From CAWBFD01 sp963788115 (GTDB taxonomy: Bacteria; Actinomycetota; Thermoleophilia; Solirubrobacterales; 70-9): a stretch of 64,000 bases of DNA. Under the pieces are notes generated by a model. The model saw only the letters and a list, made by a program, of their open reading frames with translations, was not told the DNA's origin and did not search any database. Below, piece after piece: positions 63,989 to 64,000 of this stretch (positions are counted from its first letter, which is position 1; each line of letters starts with the position of its first letter). The translations under genes were made by a program, and so were the position numbers. The DNA is taken from NCBI GenBank assembly GCA_963788115.1, contig CAWBFD010000004.1, positions 186,001 to 250,000 on the forward strand. The letters are read 5' to 3'.

Positions 63989-64000
63989 GCGGCTGGGAAC

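Noticed and set aside
1..64000. tRNA, rRNA, integrase or transposase genes
   Set aside because: All larger intergenic spaces were read; none shows a tRNA T-loop (GGTTCRA) in a cloverleaf context, rRNA sequence or recombinase motifs.

Overview
The window is 64 kb of very GC-rich bacterial chromosome with dense, short-spaced genes, many GTG/TTG starts and frequent 4-base start/stop overlaps (GTGA, TTGA). The gene set points to Actinomycetota, most likely the class Thermoleophilia (Solirubrobacterales-like soil bacteria): PAC2 protein, Nei2-type DNA glycosylase, full-length Lhr helicase, a DUF2342 metalloprotease, an F420/FMN split-barrel protein, an archaeal/eukaryotic-type IleRS and a Mau-like redox cluster. 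This placement is an inference from gene content. No plasmid, phage, transposase, CRISPR, rRNA or tRNA gene was recognised, and no gap between genes exceeds about 220 bases.

Layout. 0-5 kb: 3' part of a penicillin acylase, a split-barrel oxidoreductase, then the dTDP-sugar run rfbA-rfbD-rfbB (no rfbC). 5-9.3 kb: a metallophosphoesterase, then a compact three-gene Mau-like operon (MauE+thioredoxin fusion, Tat-exported Cys-rich MauA-like protein, MauF+beta-propeller fusion). 9.4-19.2 kb: lipoprotein, Lhr helicase, LysR regulator, GNAT protein, Nei2-like glycosylase, ABC exporter pair. 19.2-22 kb: Crp/Fnr regulator, Pcm, ASCH and SRPBCC proteins, a membrane-anchored helix-turn-helix protein. 22-24.3 kb: groES-groEL with a clear promoter, CIRCE operator and strong hairpin terminator. 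24.3-34.8 kb: SDR protein, FdxA, Mrp, a basic coiled protein, DUF2342 protease, inositol-monophosphatase-like protein, UvrD/RecB-type helicase-nuclease, PAC2 and YhaM-like proteins. 34.8-43.3 kb: ArfB, two half-size TauE/SafE genes, OtsB, MFS+MarR pair, PolX, a GT2 glycosyltransferase, thioredoxin, a tautomerase and a HAD phosphatase. 43.3-57.7 kb: IleS, membrane and toroid proteins, FumC, PEBP, MsrA, a divergent Lnt, an aldehyde dehydrogenase, a secreted isomerase-fold protein and a secreted PQQ-type sugar dehydrogenase with a PKD domain. 57.7-64 kb: a CrtC/AttH-like protein with a probable frameshift, an NTF2-like protein, an M23 peptidase behind a c-di-AMP (ydaO-type) riboswitch, YchF, PAP2, a BtrH/DUF4872 protein and a membrane-anchored methyltransferase.

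Two things stand out. First, the mini-Mau cluster keeps the disulfide/maturation parts of the methylamine dehydrogenase system and a MauA-like substrate, but the second cofactor tryptophan appears to be missing and neither mauB nor mauG is present here. It looks like a repurposed secretory redox system. Second, several intergenic spaces hold 70-170 bp palindromic elements. Four of them share a core in which the unpaired motif GCGTCCT occurs on both sides of an inner hairpin, while the stems differ from copy to copy yet stay self-complementary. Most of these elements end at or next to CTAG. They look like one or two families of dispersed structured elements that I cannot match to a described one.

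Several proteins lack a residue their family normally needs: Nei2-like (Ala for the N-terminal Pro), the UvrD-like helicase (Arg for the Walker A Lys) and Lnt-like (Gly for the nucleophilic Cys). Many genes carry a TANNNT -10 hexamer only 6-9 bases before the start codon, which implies leaderless mRNAs. All assignments come from reading the sequence; no database search or structure prediction was run.
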